Below are positions 8,128-16,479 of a stretch of 54,433 bases of DNA, in pieces. Positions within the stretch are counted from its first letter, which is position 1. Each line of letters starts with the position of its first letter. The stretch comes from DAIMZI01 sp036734025 (GTDB lineage: Bacteria > Pseudomonadota > Alphaproteobacteria > Rhizobiales > Rhodomicrobiaceae), in the NCBI GenBank assembly GCA_036734025.1, contig DAIMZI010000015.1, positions 1 to 54,433 on the forward strand, read 5' to 3'. Position numbers and translations under genes: made by a program. The notes under the pieces were generated by a model. The model did no database searches. It was not told the origin of the DNA and was given only the letters and a program-made list of their open reading frames with translations.

Positions 8128-11007
8128 ATGTGGAGTATCCAGTCGATAGGTTTCCTGAGCCCATGGCTGCTGCTTGGTTTTGCCGCCGTGCCGCTCATCT
8201 GGTGGCTGCTGCGCTTCACCCCGCCGAGCCCCCGCCAGGTCGTCTTTCCGCCGACCCGCCTGCTTGAAGGGCTGCGCTCACGCGACACGACGCCCGCGCG
8301 CAGCCCCTGGTGGCTCACACTGCTGCGAATCCTGATCGTGTCGCTGATCATCCTCGCTTTGTCGGGCCCCATCTACAATCCCGAACGCGAGTTGACCGCA
8401 GGCGAGAGGCCGATGCTGCTGGTGATCGACAATGGCTGGAGCGCAGCCGCCCGATGGGACAAGCGTCAGGAGCGGATCGCCGCTGCGCTCGATATCGCCC
8501 AGCAATCCGGCCAACCGGTGATCCTTGCGCCCACTGCCGGCATTCACGATGGGTGGGCGCCCGAGCCCCTCAGCCCAGCGCAAGCGCGCGATGAAGCCGC
8601 CGACATATTGCCTCAGCCCTTTGCTCCCGGGCGGGCCATGCTGGCCGAGCGCCTTGGCGCGAGCGCGGATGCCCTGCAAGGCATGAACGTCATCTGGCTT
8701 ACCGATGGTATCTCCCACGATGAGGACGGCGCGCGCGCCCTGGGCCAGCGCCTCGGCCAGATCGCCGGCACCACCGGCGGCCTTCGCATCCTCAGCGATG
8801 GCGAGACGAACCCGGCGCTGGGCGTTCATGGCTATATCGGCGCGGAAAACGAACTGCGCGTGCGTATCATCCGCGCAGCCGGGCCAGCGCAAACCGGCAT
8901 TGTTTATGCGATGTCGGCGCGCTCGGAAGTGCTGGCGGAAGCCGAATTCAGTTTCGCCCCAGGCGCAAGCACGGCGGAAAGCGCGTTCTCCATGCCGCTC
9001 GAATTGCGCAACCACGTCACCGCCTTGCGCATAGCGGGCGAGCGGTCGGCCGGCGCGACATATCTGGTCGACAGCCAGGCGCAGTGGCGCCGTGTCGCGA
9101 TCATCTCCGGCGAGGCGCGCGACCGTGCCCAGCCGCTGCTGTCGCAATCCTATTATATCGAGCGCGCGCTATCGCCCTTTGCCGATCTGGTGGTCGATGC
9201 GACAAGCAATCTCGATGCTGCATCCTCCAACGTGCTGGCGCGCGAGCCATCGGTGTTGATTCTCACTGATGTCGGCCAGCTTGTGGGACGCTCCCACGCA
9301 CAGATCGCCGAATGGGTGGAAAAAGGCGGCGTGCTGTTGCGCTTTGCCGGCCCGCGCCTCGAAAATTCCGGCGATGCGCTGCTGCCGGTGCCGCTGCGCA
9401 GCGGCGGGCGGGTGCTTGGCGGAGCGCTGTCCTGGAGTGAGCCGCAAAAGCTTGCGCCGATCAACGATGACAGCCCGTTCTTTGGCATCGAGCCGGCGCA
9501 GGATATCCGCGTGGTACGCCAGATCCTCGCTGATCCGAGCGGCGATCTGTCCGATACGCAGATCTGGATGCGTCTTGAAGACGGGACGCCGCTCGTGACC
9601 GCGGCACGCCGATCCGCGGGCTGGATCATCATGTTCCATGTGACCGCGAACTCGGACTGGTCAAACCTGCCAATGTCGGGCACATTTGTAGAGATGCTTA
9701 GACGGATCACCGCCATGTCCAACCCGGCCGGCGCCCGCAGCACCGGTGAAGAAACCGGCGCGATCGAGCCAGCCGCACAGGATGGTATCGAGCCGCGCTA
9801 CGACGAGCGCTTTCTGGCGCCGCGCCAGGTGCTGGACGGCTTCGGCGCGCTCACCACGCCGCAGGCGACGATCGCCTCGATCAGCGCTCAGGATTTTGCG
9901 GATGCAACCCCTGGCGCTGGCTCGCCGCCGGGCCTGTATGGCGCGCCGGGGCGCACGCGCGCGCTCAACATCGTCGGCGCGCAGACGACACTCTCACCGC
10001 TTGACCTGCCCTCGGGCGCGCAGGTCGGTGGCTATGAACAGCGCGCCTCGCTCAAGCTCAGCCCATGGCTGTTCCTTGCGGCAATCGCCATCTTCACCAT
10101 TGAGAGCCTTGCACTATTCATCATCCGGGTGCGCCGACGCGGAAGACTGAGCCGGGCGCCAGCCACGGCGGCGCTTGCGGGCGCGCTGATGAGCATGGCG
10201 GTGCTTGGGCTTGCCGCCGGCGGCGCATACGCGCAGACGGATCAGGGGGATACCTCAGGCGTGATGCCGCCCGGTGCCTTGCAGACCCATCTCGCTTATG
10301 TGCTCACTGGCGATGCCCGTGTCGATCAGGTCAGCCAGGCCGGCCTGCAAGGGCTAACGCGCATCCTGAGCGCGCGCACCGCGGTTGAGCCTGGCGAACC
10401 GCTCGGCATAAATCCCGACAGCGACGAGCTGGTTTTCTTCCCGATCCTGTATTGGCCGGTGCTGCCCGAAGCCGAGCCGCTGAGCGAACAGACGCTCGCC
10501 AAGATCGACGCCTACATGAAACAGGGTGGCATGATCATCTTCGATACGCGCGATCAGGACCAGAATCCGTTTCAGATGCCGGGTATGGACACGCCGCGTT
10601 CGGCCGGCCTGTCAAACCTGATCGGCCGGCTCGATATTCCCCAGCTTGAGCCGGTGCCGGATGATCACGTGCTGACCAAGGCATTTTATTTGCTGGATAA
10701 TTTCCCCGGCAGATGGGACGGCGGCGCCTTGTGGGTGGAGGCGCGCAGCGATGATGGCGGCGATGGCACGCGGCGCGCGCTGAAGGCCGACGGCGTCAGC
10801 TCGATAATCATCACCGCCAATGATTTCGCCGCCGCCTGGGCGCTCGATGAAAACAGTCGTCCGATGCTGCCGGTCGTTCCCGGAGGCGAGGTCCAACGTG
10901 AGATGTCGTTCCGCGTCGGCATCAACATCGTCATGTACGCGCTGACCGGTAATTACAAGGCCGACCAGGTTCACCTGCCCGCGCTTCTGGAACGGCTCGG
11001 CCAATAG
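8128..11007 (+). CDS. Large membrane protein with BatA-like N-terminus and DUF4159 C-terminus
   Basis: A 959-residue protein. The N-terminus (FLSPWLLLGFAAVPLIWWLL, then a second segment LLRILIVSLIILALSGPIYN) matches the two-helix N-terminal region of BatA/aerotolerance-type proteins. A large extracytoplasmic stretch follows with VWA-like and glutamine-amidotransferase-like blocks (VLILTDVGQLVG, WVEKGGVLLRFAGPRL). Two more hydrophobic segments occur near 675-695 and 720-740, the second ending AYAQ like a signal-peptidase site. The C-terminal 230 residues (LAYVLTGDARVDQVSQAGL, then KIDAYMKQGGMIIFDTRDQ) are DUF4159. A strong AGGGAG ribosome site precedes the ATG. This arrangement is known in alphaproteobacteria beside MoxR/DUF58, but its job is not established. 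Confidence 0.9.
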   Translation: MWSIQSIGFLSPWLLLGFAAVPLIWWLLRFTPPSPRQVVFPPTRLLEGLRSRDTTPARSPWWLTLLRILIVSLIILALSGPIYNPERELTAGERPMLLVIDNGWSAAARWDKRQERIAAALDIAQQSGQPVILAPTAGIHDGWAPEPLSPAQARDEAADILPQPFAPGRAMLAERLGASADALQGMNVIWLTDGISHDEDGARALGQRLGQIAGTTGGLRILSDGETNPALGVHGYIGAENELRVRIIRAAGPAQTGIVYAMSARSEVLAEAEFSFAPGASTAESAFSMPLELRNHVTALRIAGERSAGATYLVDSQAQWRRVAIISGEARDRAQPLLSQSYYIERALSPFADLVVDATSNLDAASSNVLAREPSVLILTDVGQLVGRSHAQIAEWVEKGGVLLRFAGPRLENSGDALLPVPLRSGGRVLGGALSWSEPQKLAPINDDSPFFGIEPAQDIRVVRQILADPSGDLSDTQIWMRLEDGTPLVTAARRSAGWIIMFHVTANSDWSNLPMSGTFVEMLRRITAMSNPAGARSTGEETGAIEPAAQDGIEPRYDERFLAPRQVLDGFGALTTPQATIASISAQDFADATPGAGSPPGLYGAPGRTRALNIVGAQTTLSPLDLPSGAQVGGYEQRASLKLSPWLFLAAIAIFTIESLALFIIRVRRRGRLSRAPATAALAGALMSMAVLGLAAGGAYAQTDQGDTSGVMPPGALQTHLAYVLTGDARVDQVSQAGLQGLTRILSARTAVEPGEPLGINPDSDELVFFPILYWPVLPEAEPLSEQTLAKIDAYMKQGGMIIFDTRDQDQNPFQMPGMDTPRSAGLSNLIGRLDIPQLEPVPDDHVLTKAFYLLDNFPGRWDGGALWVEARSDDGGDGTRRALKADGVSSIIITANDFAAAWALDENSRPMLPVVPGGEVQREMSFRVGINIVMYALTGNYKADQVHLPALLERLGQ

Positions 11008-11023
11008 GAGAAGTTAACCGGAC

Positions 11024-13123
11024 ATGGAATGGAGCATCGGATTTTCACCGCTGGTGCCCGACGTGCTGCTGGTCGCAGCCGGCGCTCTCGCGGTGCTTGC
11101 AGGCCTGCCGCATCTGCTGCGCGGACATCGCGGCGCGCTGTTGCGGCTGTGTGCGCTTGGCTTGCTGGTTCTGGCGCTGGCCAATCCTGTGCTGAAGCAG
11201 GAAGAGCGCCAGCCGCTCGCCAATATCGTCCTCGCCGTCATCGACGAAAGCACCAGCCAGAAGATCGCCGGCCGCCCCGAACTGACCAACCAGATCCGCG
11301 CCCAGTTGAGCGATGCGCTGGGTGAACTGCCCAATGTGGAGTTGCGCGTGGTGCGCGCACCGCCCGCAGAAGCGGGCCAGCGTGAGGAGACCAACCTTCA
11401 TGCCGCAATCCAGCGGGGCCTCGGCGAAGTGCCGGGCGAACGGCTCGCTGCGGTATTCCTCATCACCGATGGCCAGGTCCACGACGTGCCGGCAAATGCC
11501 GGGGAACTGGGGATCGAGGCGCCGGTACATGTGCTGCTGAGCGGGCGCGAGGGCGAATTTGACAGGCATATCAAGGTCATCACGTCGCCGCGGTTCGGAC
11601 TTGTCGGCAGCGAGCAGACCGCCGAGATCGAGATCGTTGCCAGCGGCGCCCAGCCGGCAGCGGGCGAGACGGCGACCTTGCGCGTTCAGCGCGAAGGCGA
11701 GGAAGAACAGCGGCTTGAGGTCGGCATCGGCCAGAAGATCGCCGTGCCGTTCCGCTTCCCGCGTGCCGGCAAGACCTACATGGAGCTTGCCGTCGAGCCG
11801 GTTCCGGGCGAGCTGACCGAGGCCAACAACCGTATCGTTCTGGAAGCGCAGGGCGTGCGCGAAAACCTGCGGGTGCTGCTGGTCTCGGGAGAGCCCCATG
11901 CGGGCGAGCGGACGTGGCGCAATCTGCTGCGCTCCGATGCCTCGGTCGATCTGGTGCATTTCACGATTTTGCGCCCGCCCGAAAAGCAGGACGGCACACC
12001 GATCAATCAGCTTTCGCTGATCGCCTTTCCCACGCGCGAATTATTCGCGGAGCGGCTGGACGATTTCGACCTGATCATCTTTGACCGCTATCAGCGCCGC
12101 GGGATCCTGCCGCTGATCTACCTCGACAATGTCTCGCGCTATGTGCGTGAGGGCGGCGCGGTGCTTGTGGCGGCCGGCCCGGATTTCGCCTCCACGCTCA
12201 GCATTTACCGGACGCCGCTCGCCGAAATCCTGCCCGCCCAGCCCACCGGGCGGATTGTCGAAGCCCCGTTCAAGCCGCGCATTTCTTCCCCGGGGCGCCG
12301 CCATCCCGTTACCGCAGACTTGCCCGGCGCGGGAGATGACGTCATGGCGCCAAGCTGGGGACGGTGGTTTCGTACCGTCGATGCCGAACCGATCGCCGAC
12401 GCGCAGGTCCTGATGTCGGGGGCCGAGGAAAAGCCGCTTCTGGTCCTGTCGCGTCAGGGCGAGGGCCGCGTGGCGATCTTCCTGTCCGATCATGTCTGGC
12501 TGTGGGCGCGCGGTTATGAAGGCGGCGGGCCGCATGCCGACATATTGCGCCGGCTCGCCCATTGGCTCATGAAGGAGCCCGATCTTGAGGAAGAGGCGCT
12601 ACGGGTAAGCGCGGGGCGGGACACGCTGACGATCACGCGCACCACCATGGGCGACAGTGTCGATCCCGTGGACGTGACCATGCCTGACGGCGAGACGATG
12701 AGCGCGACGCTCGAGCGGGCCAGCGACGGCGTATGGCGCAAGTCGGTGCCGGCGCCGGTTCCCGGTCTTTACCGGCTGACATCAGGCGAATTGTCGGCGC
12801 TTGCACATGTCGGGGCCGTCACCTCACGCGAAATGACCGACGTGACCACCACCGACGCACCGTTGAGCCCTCTGCTCGATGCCACCGGGGGCGGGACATT
12901 CTGGGCCGCGACCGGCAGCCTGGACGCGCAACAGGCCTCATTGCCGCGCCTCAGCATGGTCGGCCAGAGCCGTCAGCTTCATGGTCAGGGCTGGGCCGGC
13001 ATCCTCGACCGCAACGCCCATGTCGTCACCGGCATGAGCTTCATCCCGCTTTACAGCGGCGCGCTGGCGCTGGCGTTGCTGCTCGGCCTCATCGCGCTTG
13101 CCTGGTACCGCGAAAGCCGCTAG
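11024..13123 (+). CDS. Membrane-anchored protein with glutamine-amidotransferase-like domain, MoxR operon
   Basis: A 699-residue protein with two N-terminal membrane helices (residues about 10-30 and 38-56) and one near the C-terminus (SGALALALLLGLIALAWYRE), leaving a large loop outside the cytoplasm. The loop has a VWA-like part (IVLAVIDESTSQKIAG, and AAVFLITDGQVHDVP at about 140-160) and a class I amidotransferase-like fold (FDLIIFDRYQRRGILPLIYL, REGGAVLVAAGPDF), but no catalytic Cys-His-Glu triad that I can point to. AGGAGAAG lies upstream of the ATG. It is the last gene of the moxR operon, 16 bases after the DUF4159 gene, and resembles it in architecture, so the two may pair in the membrane. 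Function unknown. Confidence 0.88.
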   Translation: MEWSIGFSPLVPDVLLVAAGALAVLAGLPHLLRGHRGALLRLCALGLLVLALANPVLKQEERQPLANIVLAVIDESTSQKIAGRPELTNQIRAQLSDALGELPNVELRVVRAPPAEAGQREETNLHAAIQRGLGEVPGERLAAVFLITDGQVHDVPANAGELGIEAPVHVLLSGREGEFDRHIKVITSPRFGLVGSEQTAEIEIVASGAQPAAGETATLRVQREGEEEQRLEVGIGQKIAVPFRFPRAGKTYMELAVEPVPGELTEANNRIVLEAQGVRENLRVLLVSGEPHAGERTWRNLLRSDASVDLVHFTILRPPEKQDGTPINQLSLIAFPTRELFAERLDDFDLIIFDRYQRRGILPLIYLDNVSRYVREGGAVLVAAGPDFASTLSIYRTPLAEILPAQPTGRIVEAPFKPRISSPGRRHPVTADLPGAGDDVMAPSWGRWFRTVDAEPIADAQVLMSGAEEKPLLVLSRQGEGRVAIFLSDHVWLWARGYEGGGPHADILRRLAHWLMKEPDLEEEALRVSAGRDTLTITRTTMGDSVDPVDVTMPDGETMSATLERASDGVWRKSVPAPVPGLYRLTSGELSALAHVGAVTSREMTDVTTTDAPLSPLLDATGGGTFWAATGSLDAQQASLPRLSMVGQSRQLHGQGWAGILDRNAHVVTGMSFIPLYSGALALALLLGLIALAWYRESR

Positions 13124-13268
13124 GACGCGTTCGCGCAAATCAGGGCTGTGAATGCGCTCAAGCTTTCATCATGGCGCATGTCCGGGCGCTCGACGTTCGC
13201 CGCTCCTGATGATGATCGCTGGAGCGGGGCAAACCGGTGGAGGCTGCGCCTTGCCCTGGTGCAGCGCG

Positions 13269-13868
13269 CTAATCGGCTGGTGCCGCAGTGCACGCGCAAA
13301 GCGCCGGGGGCGCCATCATCTCGCCTGGGCTGAACGCCTCAGGCGCGCCGCGGACCTGGCCGGTGAAGGTTGTCAGCGTGCCGGGATCCAGCTCTGCCGC
13401 CAGCAGCCGGGCCGGATCGGAGGGCCCCGGCATCATGATCCGTGCTGGTGCCACCGGCGCAAAACCCATGCGCGAATAATAAGCGAGATCGCCGACCAGG
13501 ATGACGATCGCCACCCCCATCTGGCGCGCGCGGGAAAGGCCGGCGCCGACGAGCGCCATGCCATGGCCACGCGATTTGTAGGCCGCAGCGACAGCCAGCG
13601 GCCCGAGCAGTAGCGCGCCCGAACGCCCGCCAATCGTGATGCCGGTAAAATGTACCGATCCGATCAGCCGGCCCCGCTCGGCGCCCGCCTCGCCAGGGCT
13701 TTGCGCCATGCGCGCGACCAGCCCGAAAGCCGGCCCGCCTGCATCCTCGCGAATACGGTATGCGGTGCGCGCAAAACGACCTGGACCGAAGAGCTCGCGG
13801 TGCAAGAGACTTATGTCATGGAGATCATCCGGAACCGCCTCCCGGATCGTCACATCGTCGTTCATCAT
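13269..13868 (-). CDS. GNAT-family N-acetyltransferase
   Basis: A 199-residue GNAT protein. It begins MMNDDVTIREAVPDDLHDI, a typical first strand/helix, and has the acetyl-CoA binding motif A region LLLGPLAVAAAYKSRGHGMAL, seen as LGPLAVAAAYKSRGHG, followed by GVAIVILVGDLAYYSRMGF, the strand-helix with the common YY-RMGF ending. This pattern is close to the YhbS-like putative acetyltransferases; the substrate is unknown. The start is uncertain: no good ribosome site is seen before 13868, and frames open further upstream to 14015. It converges on the moxR operon. Confidence 0.88.
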   Translation of the reverse strand: MMNDDVTIREAVPDDLHDISLLHRELFGPGRFARTAYRIREDAGGPAFGLVARMAQSPGEAGAERGRLIGSVHFTGITIGGRSGALLLGPLAVAAAYKSRGHGMALVGAGLSRARQMGVAIVILVGDLAYYSRMGFAPVAPARIMMPGPSDPARLLAAELDPGTLTTFTGQVRGAPEAFSPGEMMAPPALCACTAAPAD

Positions 13869-14202
13869 CGAGCTGAAACCATGCTTGATCATCGTCAAGG
13901 GCAAACCAAGCCGGCAGCATGGGCGATGGCCGAAACGGTGATCAGCACATCGCGGATACACGCACGACCAGGCCGCCGGCATAAAGCCGTGTGCAGCGTC
14001 GTCGTCGCGGATCAAGCTTGTGATCTGGAAATGCGGTTATGCTCATTTGCGCGCCATTAGCATGAGAGCCGGTCAGCGTCCAGCATGAACTTGCGTGGCC
14101 GGCCGGCCGGCGACAAGGCGCTGAGCGGCGCGCCAGCCGGTTGATCCCTGCGTGCGGCGACCCAACCTTAATCACAGGATAAACCCGCAGAAAGGAACGC
14201 AA
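13869..14202. other. Intergenic region between divergent GNAT and hydroquinone reductase genes
   Basis: These 334 bases must carry promoters for two divergent genes. I see a GC-rich GGCCGGCCGGCCGG repeat near 14096-14113 and an AAAGGAA ribosome site at the far right (14191-14197) for the reductase. No convincing operator, hairpin terminator or RNA gene was found. Confidence 0.5.
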
Positions 14203-15231
14203 GTGGGGCTTTTGATCAAAGGCGAGTGGCGCGACAAATGGTATGACACCGAAGGCAGCGGCGGTCGCTTCGTGCGCGATGACAGCGCCTTTCGCAACTG
14301 GATCACGCCGGATGGACAGCCTGGCCCAACCGGCGAAGGCGGCTTTCGTGCCGAGGCCGGGCGCTATCATCTGTACGTCTCGCTGGCCTGTCCGTGGGCT
14401 CACCGCACACTGATCTTCCGCAAGCTCAAGGGGCTTGAGGAGATGATCAGCGTCGATATCGTCCATCCCGACATGCGCGAAAACGGCTGGGAGCTACGCG
14501 ACGACTTCGCCGGCGCAACCGGCGACAGCGTCAATGCAGCCGATTATCTCCATGAAATCTATGTTCGCGCAAAGACGGATTATTCCGGGCGCGTGACGGT
14601 GCCGTTGCTATGGGACAAGGAGCGCCGGACCATCGTCAGCAACGAGTCCGCGGACATCATACGCATGTTCAATTCCGCCTTTGACGGCATCGGCGCATCG
14701 AGCGGGGACTATTATCCGCCGGACATGCGCCAGGAGATCGACAGCATCAATAAGCGCGTCTATGACACGCTCAACAATGGCGTCTACAAAGCCGGCTTCG
14801 CCACAACGCAGAAGGCCTATGAGGAAGCCTTCGTCCCGCTGTTCGATACGCTGTCGCATTGCGAGGCCCGGCTGTCGGCTCAGCGTTATCTGGCGGGCGA
14901 CCGGCTCAGCGAGGCCGACTGGCGCCTGTTCACGACGCTGGTGCGCTTTGATGCGGTCTATTACAGCCATTTCAAATGTAACCTGCGGCGCATCGTCGAT
15001 CATCCCAACCTGTGGGATTATGTGCGCGAGCTTTACCAGATCCCGGGCATCGCCGAGACGGTCGACATGACCCATATCAAGCGCCATTATTACGCCTCTC
15101 ACGAGACCGTGAACCCCACGCGCATCGTGCCGCTTGGCCCCGAGATCGACTTCAGCGAGCCGCACGGGCGGGCGCGCCTTGGCGTGAGCAAACCCTCACC
15201 AATGGGCGCTCAGGGGCGCGTTGCCGGATAA
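14203..15231 (+). CDS. Glutathionyl-hydroquinone reductase (Xi-class glutathione transferase)
   Basis: Reduces glutathionyl-hydroquinones to hydroquinones with glutathione, in the cytoplasm (YqjG/ECM4/PcpF family). The family mark SLACPWAHRTLIFR has the catalytic cysteine in CPWAHR. The N-terminal family sequence GGRFVRDDSAFRNWI and the C-terminal helical domain (RYLAGDRLSEADWRLFTTLVRFD, seen as GDRLSEADWRLFTTLVRFD) are complete. GTG at 14203 is chosen because AAGGAA lies 6-11 bases upstream and the protein then begins MGLLIKGEWRDKWYDT, the usual N-terminus; 342 residues. Its 3' end overlaps the convergent Nudix gene by 36 bases. Confidence 0.95.
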   Translation: MGLLIKGEWRDKWYDTEGSGGRFVRDDSAFRNWITPDGQPGPTGEGGFRAEAGRYHLYVSLACPWAHRTLIFRKLKGLEEMISVDIVHPDMRENGWELRDDFAGATGDSVNAADYLHEIYVRAKTDYSGRVTVPLLWDKERRTIVSNESADIIRMFNSAFDGIGASSGDYYPPDMRQEIDSINKRVYDTLNNGVYKAGFATTQKAYEEAFVPLFDTLSHCEARLSAQRYLAGDRLSEADWRLFTTLVRFDAVYYSHFKCNLRRIVDHPNLWDYVRELYQIPGIAETVDMTHIKRHYYASHETVNPTRIVPLGPEIDFSEPHGRARLGVSKPSPMGAQGRVAG

Positions 15232-15654
15232 TTCGGCGAGGCGCCGGCGAACCGGTTCGACCGTTTCTTCTGGCAGGGCTCCAAGTGCGAAGAAGCCCTG
15301 TTCGACAATCTCGTGATTGGGTGCTGGCACCTGCGGCTGATGCCACTCCCGGACCACGAACACCGCCACATGATCGCTCGGCAGGGATTGAAAATTGCCG
15401 AACACACCGTGCAGGGCCAGCGGGCCGTCGATGAGGATGCCAGCCTCCTCGGCCAGTTCGCGCGCCAAAGCCTCGTGCAGTGTCTCGCGCCATTCCACCC
15501 CGCCGCCGGGAAAATGCCAGCCCGGACGATAGCCATGGCGCACCAGCAGCACGCGGCCGCTTTCGTCGATGACGATGCCCTGTGCGCCGAGCGTCATGCC
15601 GCGCACAAGACGGAAATAAGGTCGCAGAAGAGCGAGGGCTGCGCGCTGAAGCAT
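15196..15654 (-). CDS. Nudix hydrolase
   Basis: A 152-residue Nudix protein. The Nudix box is seen as GGGVEWRETLHEALARELAEEAG, in parts GGGVEWRETLHEA and RELAEEAGI, preceded by VLLVRHGYRPGWHFP. The N-terminus MLQRAALALLRPYFRLVRGMTLG resembles the small Nudix proteins often called ADP-ribose or NADH pyrophosphatase-like; substrate not assignable. The ATG at 15654 fits the family best; an ATG at 15723 would overlap the arsR gene by 44 bases. It lies 25 bases after arsR on the same strand, so the two probably share a transcript. Confidence 0.85.
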   Translation of the reverse strand: MLQRAALALLRPYFRLVRGMTLGAQGIVIDESGRVLLVRHGYRPGWHFPGGGVEWRETLHEALARELAEEAGILIDGPLALHGVFGNFQSLPSDHVAVFVVREWHQPQVPAPNHEIVEQGFFALGALPEETVEPVRRRLAELSGNAPLSAHW

Positions 15655-15679
15655 GATTTTTCGGATGAGACGACCGCCG

Positions 15680-16063
15680 TCAGCGTTTGGCGGGCTGTTC
15701 CTTGCCGGCGCAATAATGCGCATGAAGGGTGGCGATCAGGTCCTTGGCGATGGTGTCGGTCAGCGAATAATAGGCAAAATGCCCGCGCCGTTCGGCCTTG
15801 ACCAGCCCATCCAGGCGCAGCCGCGCCAGATGTTGCGAGGTCAGGCTTTGGCGTGTGCCGATCACATCGCAGATCTCGGTCACGGTGCGCTCGCGGTCCA
15901 TCAGCAGACACAGGATCATGAGGCGGTGCGGGCTGCCGATCGAGCGCAGCATGTCGGCGGCCTGCTCCACCGATTGCTGCATGCTTTCAAAGAAAGCGCG
16001 CTCCTGCTCGGCGGTCGCCTCGGCCGTTTCGGCTGACCTTGATCGTGAGTCCACGGTATTCAT
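15680..16063 (-). CDS. ArsR/SmtB-family transcriptional regulator
   Basis: A 127-residue winged-helix regulator. After a charged N-terminus (about 35 residues, rich in Glu/Ala) comes the ArsR helix-turn-helix: AADMLRSIGSPHRLMILCLL, then TVTEICDVIGTRQSLTSQHLARL and the wing GLVKAERRGHFAYYSL. I see no CxC metal motif in the recognition helix, so it may not be a metal sensor of the ArsR/SmtB alpha-3 type; Cys residues occur at ILCLL, EICDV and HYCAG. The start at 16063 has AAGGATGA upstream. It precedes the Nudix gene and may regulate itself and that gene. Confidence 0.88.
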   Translation of the reverse strand: MNTVDSRSRSAETAEATAEQERAFFESMQQSVEQAADMLRSIGSPHRLMILCLLMDRERTVTEICDVIGTRQSLTSQHLARLRLDGLVKAERRGHFAYYSLTDTIAKDLIATLHAHYCAGKEQPAKR

Positions 16064-16239
16064 TTCATCATCCTTCGCGCAGTCCAGCCGATCTGACACT
16101 CAAAAACAGTTCTCGGCGTTTCCTTGTCATCGCCAATTTGCTATCAGGGCCATGAGTCTGACATATCACCAGACATAAATATATGGCCAAATTCGACTGT
16201 TCCATGAATCCGGGCCGCGCAGGGCCTTGTCATCACGAG

Positions 16240-16260
16240 AAAAACAGGGCCAGTGCCCTG
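16240..16260 (-). terminator. Candidate intrinsic terminator, minus strand, without a known gene above it
   Basis: Read on the minus strand, a 6-bp perfect GC-rich stem CAGGGC/GCCCTG with loop ACTG is followed directly by TTTTTCTC. This is a good rho-independent pattern. The only transcription that could reach it starts between here and fadE on the minus strand, where no gene is annotated, so it may end a small RNA. Confidence 0.45.
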
Positions 16261-16390
16261 CCATCGTGCGCCTGGCTGCGTTTTTTCACGCTTTGCGGGC
16301 TCAGCCACGCTCAGGTCATCGCGTCCTTGCTGCTTTCCTGCTAAACTGCGCACTAAATTGAACTACAAAGGAGCATGCGTTGCTTTATGG

Positions 16391-16406
16391 TTGACGTTAA
16401 CGTCAA
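16391..16406. promoter_or_regulatory. Perfect 16-bp palindrome before fadE, likely MerR-type (LiuR-like) operator
   Basis: The sequence TTGACGTTAACGTCAA is a perfect palindrome 73 bases before the fadE start. It lies between a possible -35 (TTGCTT, 16380-16385) and a possible -10 (TTGTAT, 16407-16412) separated by 21 bases, the long-spacer geometry used by MerR-family regulators. A MerR-family gene closes this fad cluster. From memory the site resembles the consensus described for LiuR regulators of branched-chain amino acid and fatty acid use; that match was not checked. Confidence 0.65.
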
Positions 16407-16479
16407 TTGTATCCAGCTTCGGACAAAGGTGTTCTGCATGGCGCCCGGCGCTGTGCCTGAATGAGAGGATGTTTCCGCC

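Larger units (their letters stand above)
16064..16479. other. Intergenic regulatory region between arsR and fadE
   Basis: Holds 416 bases between divergent genes. Seen here: an inverted repeat GTCTG-N9-CAGAC at 16156-16174 inside an outer GGCCAT/ATGGCC repeat (16149-16188), a possible ArsR site; a minus-strand terminator-like hairpin at 16240-16260; a perfect 16-bp palindrome at 16391-16406; and the fadE ribosome site AGAGGATG near 16463-16470. The last two are listed separately. No open frame with good coding character. Confidence 0.55.
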
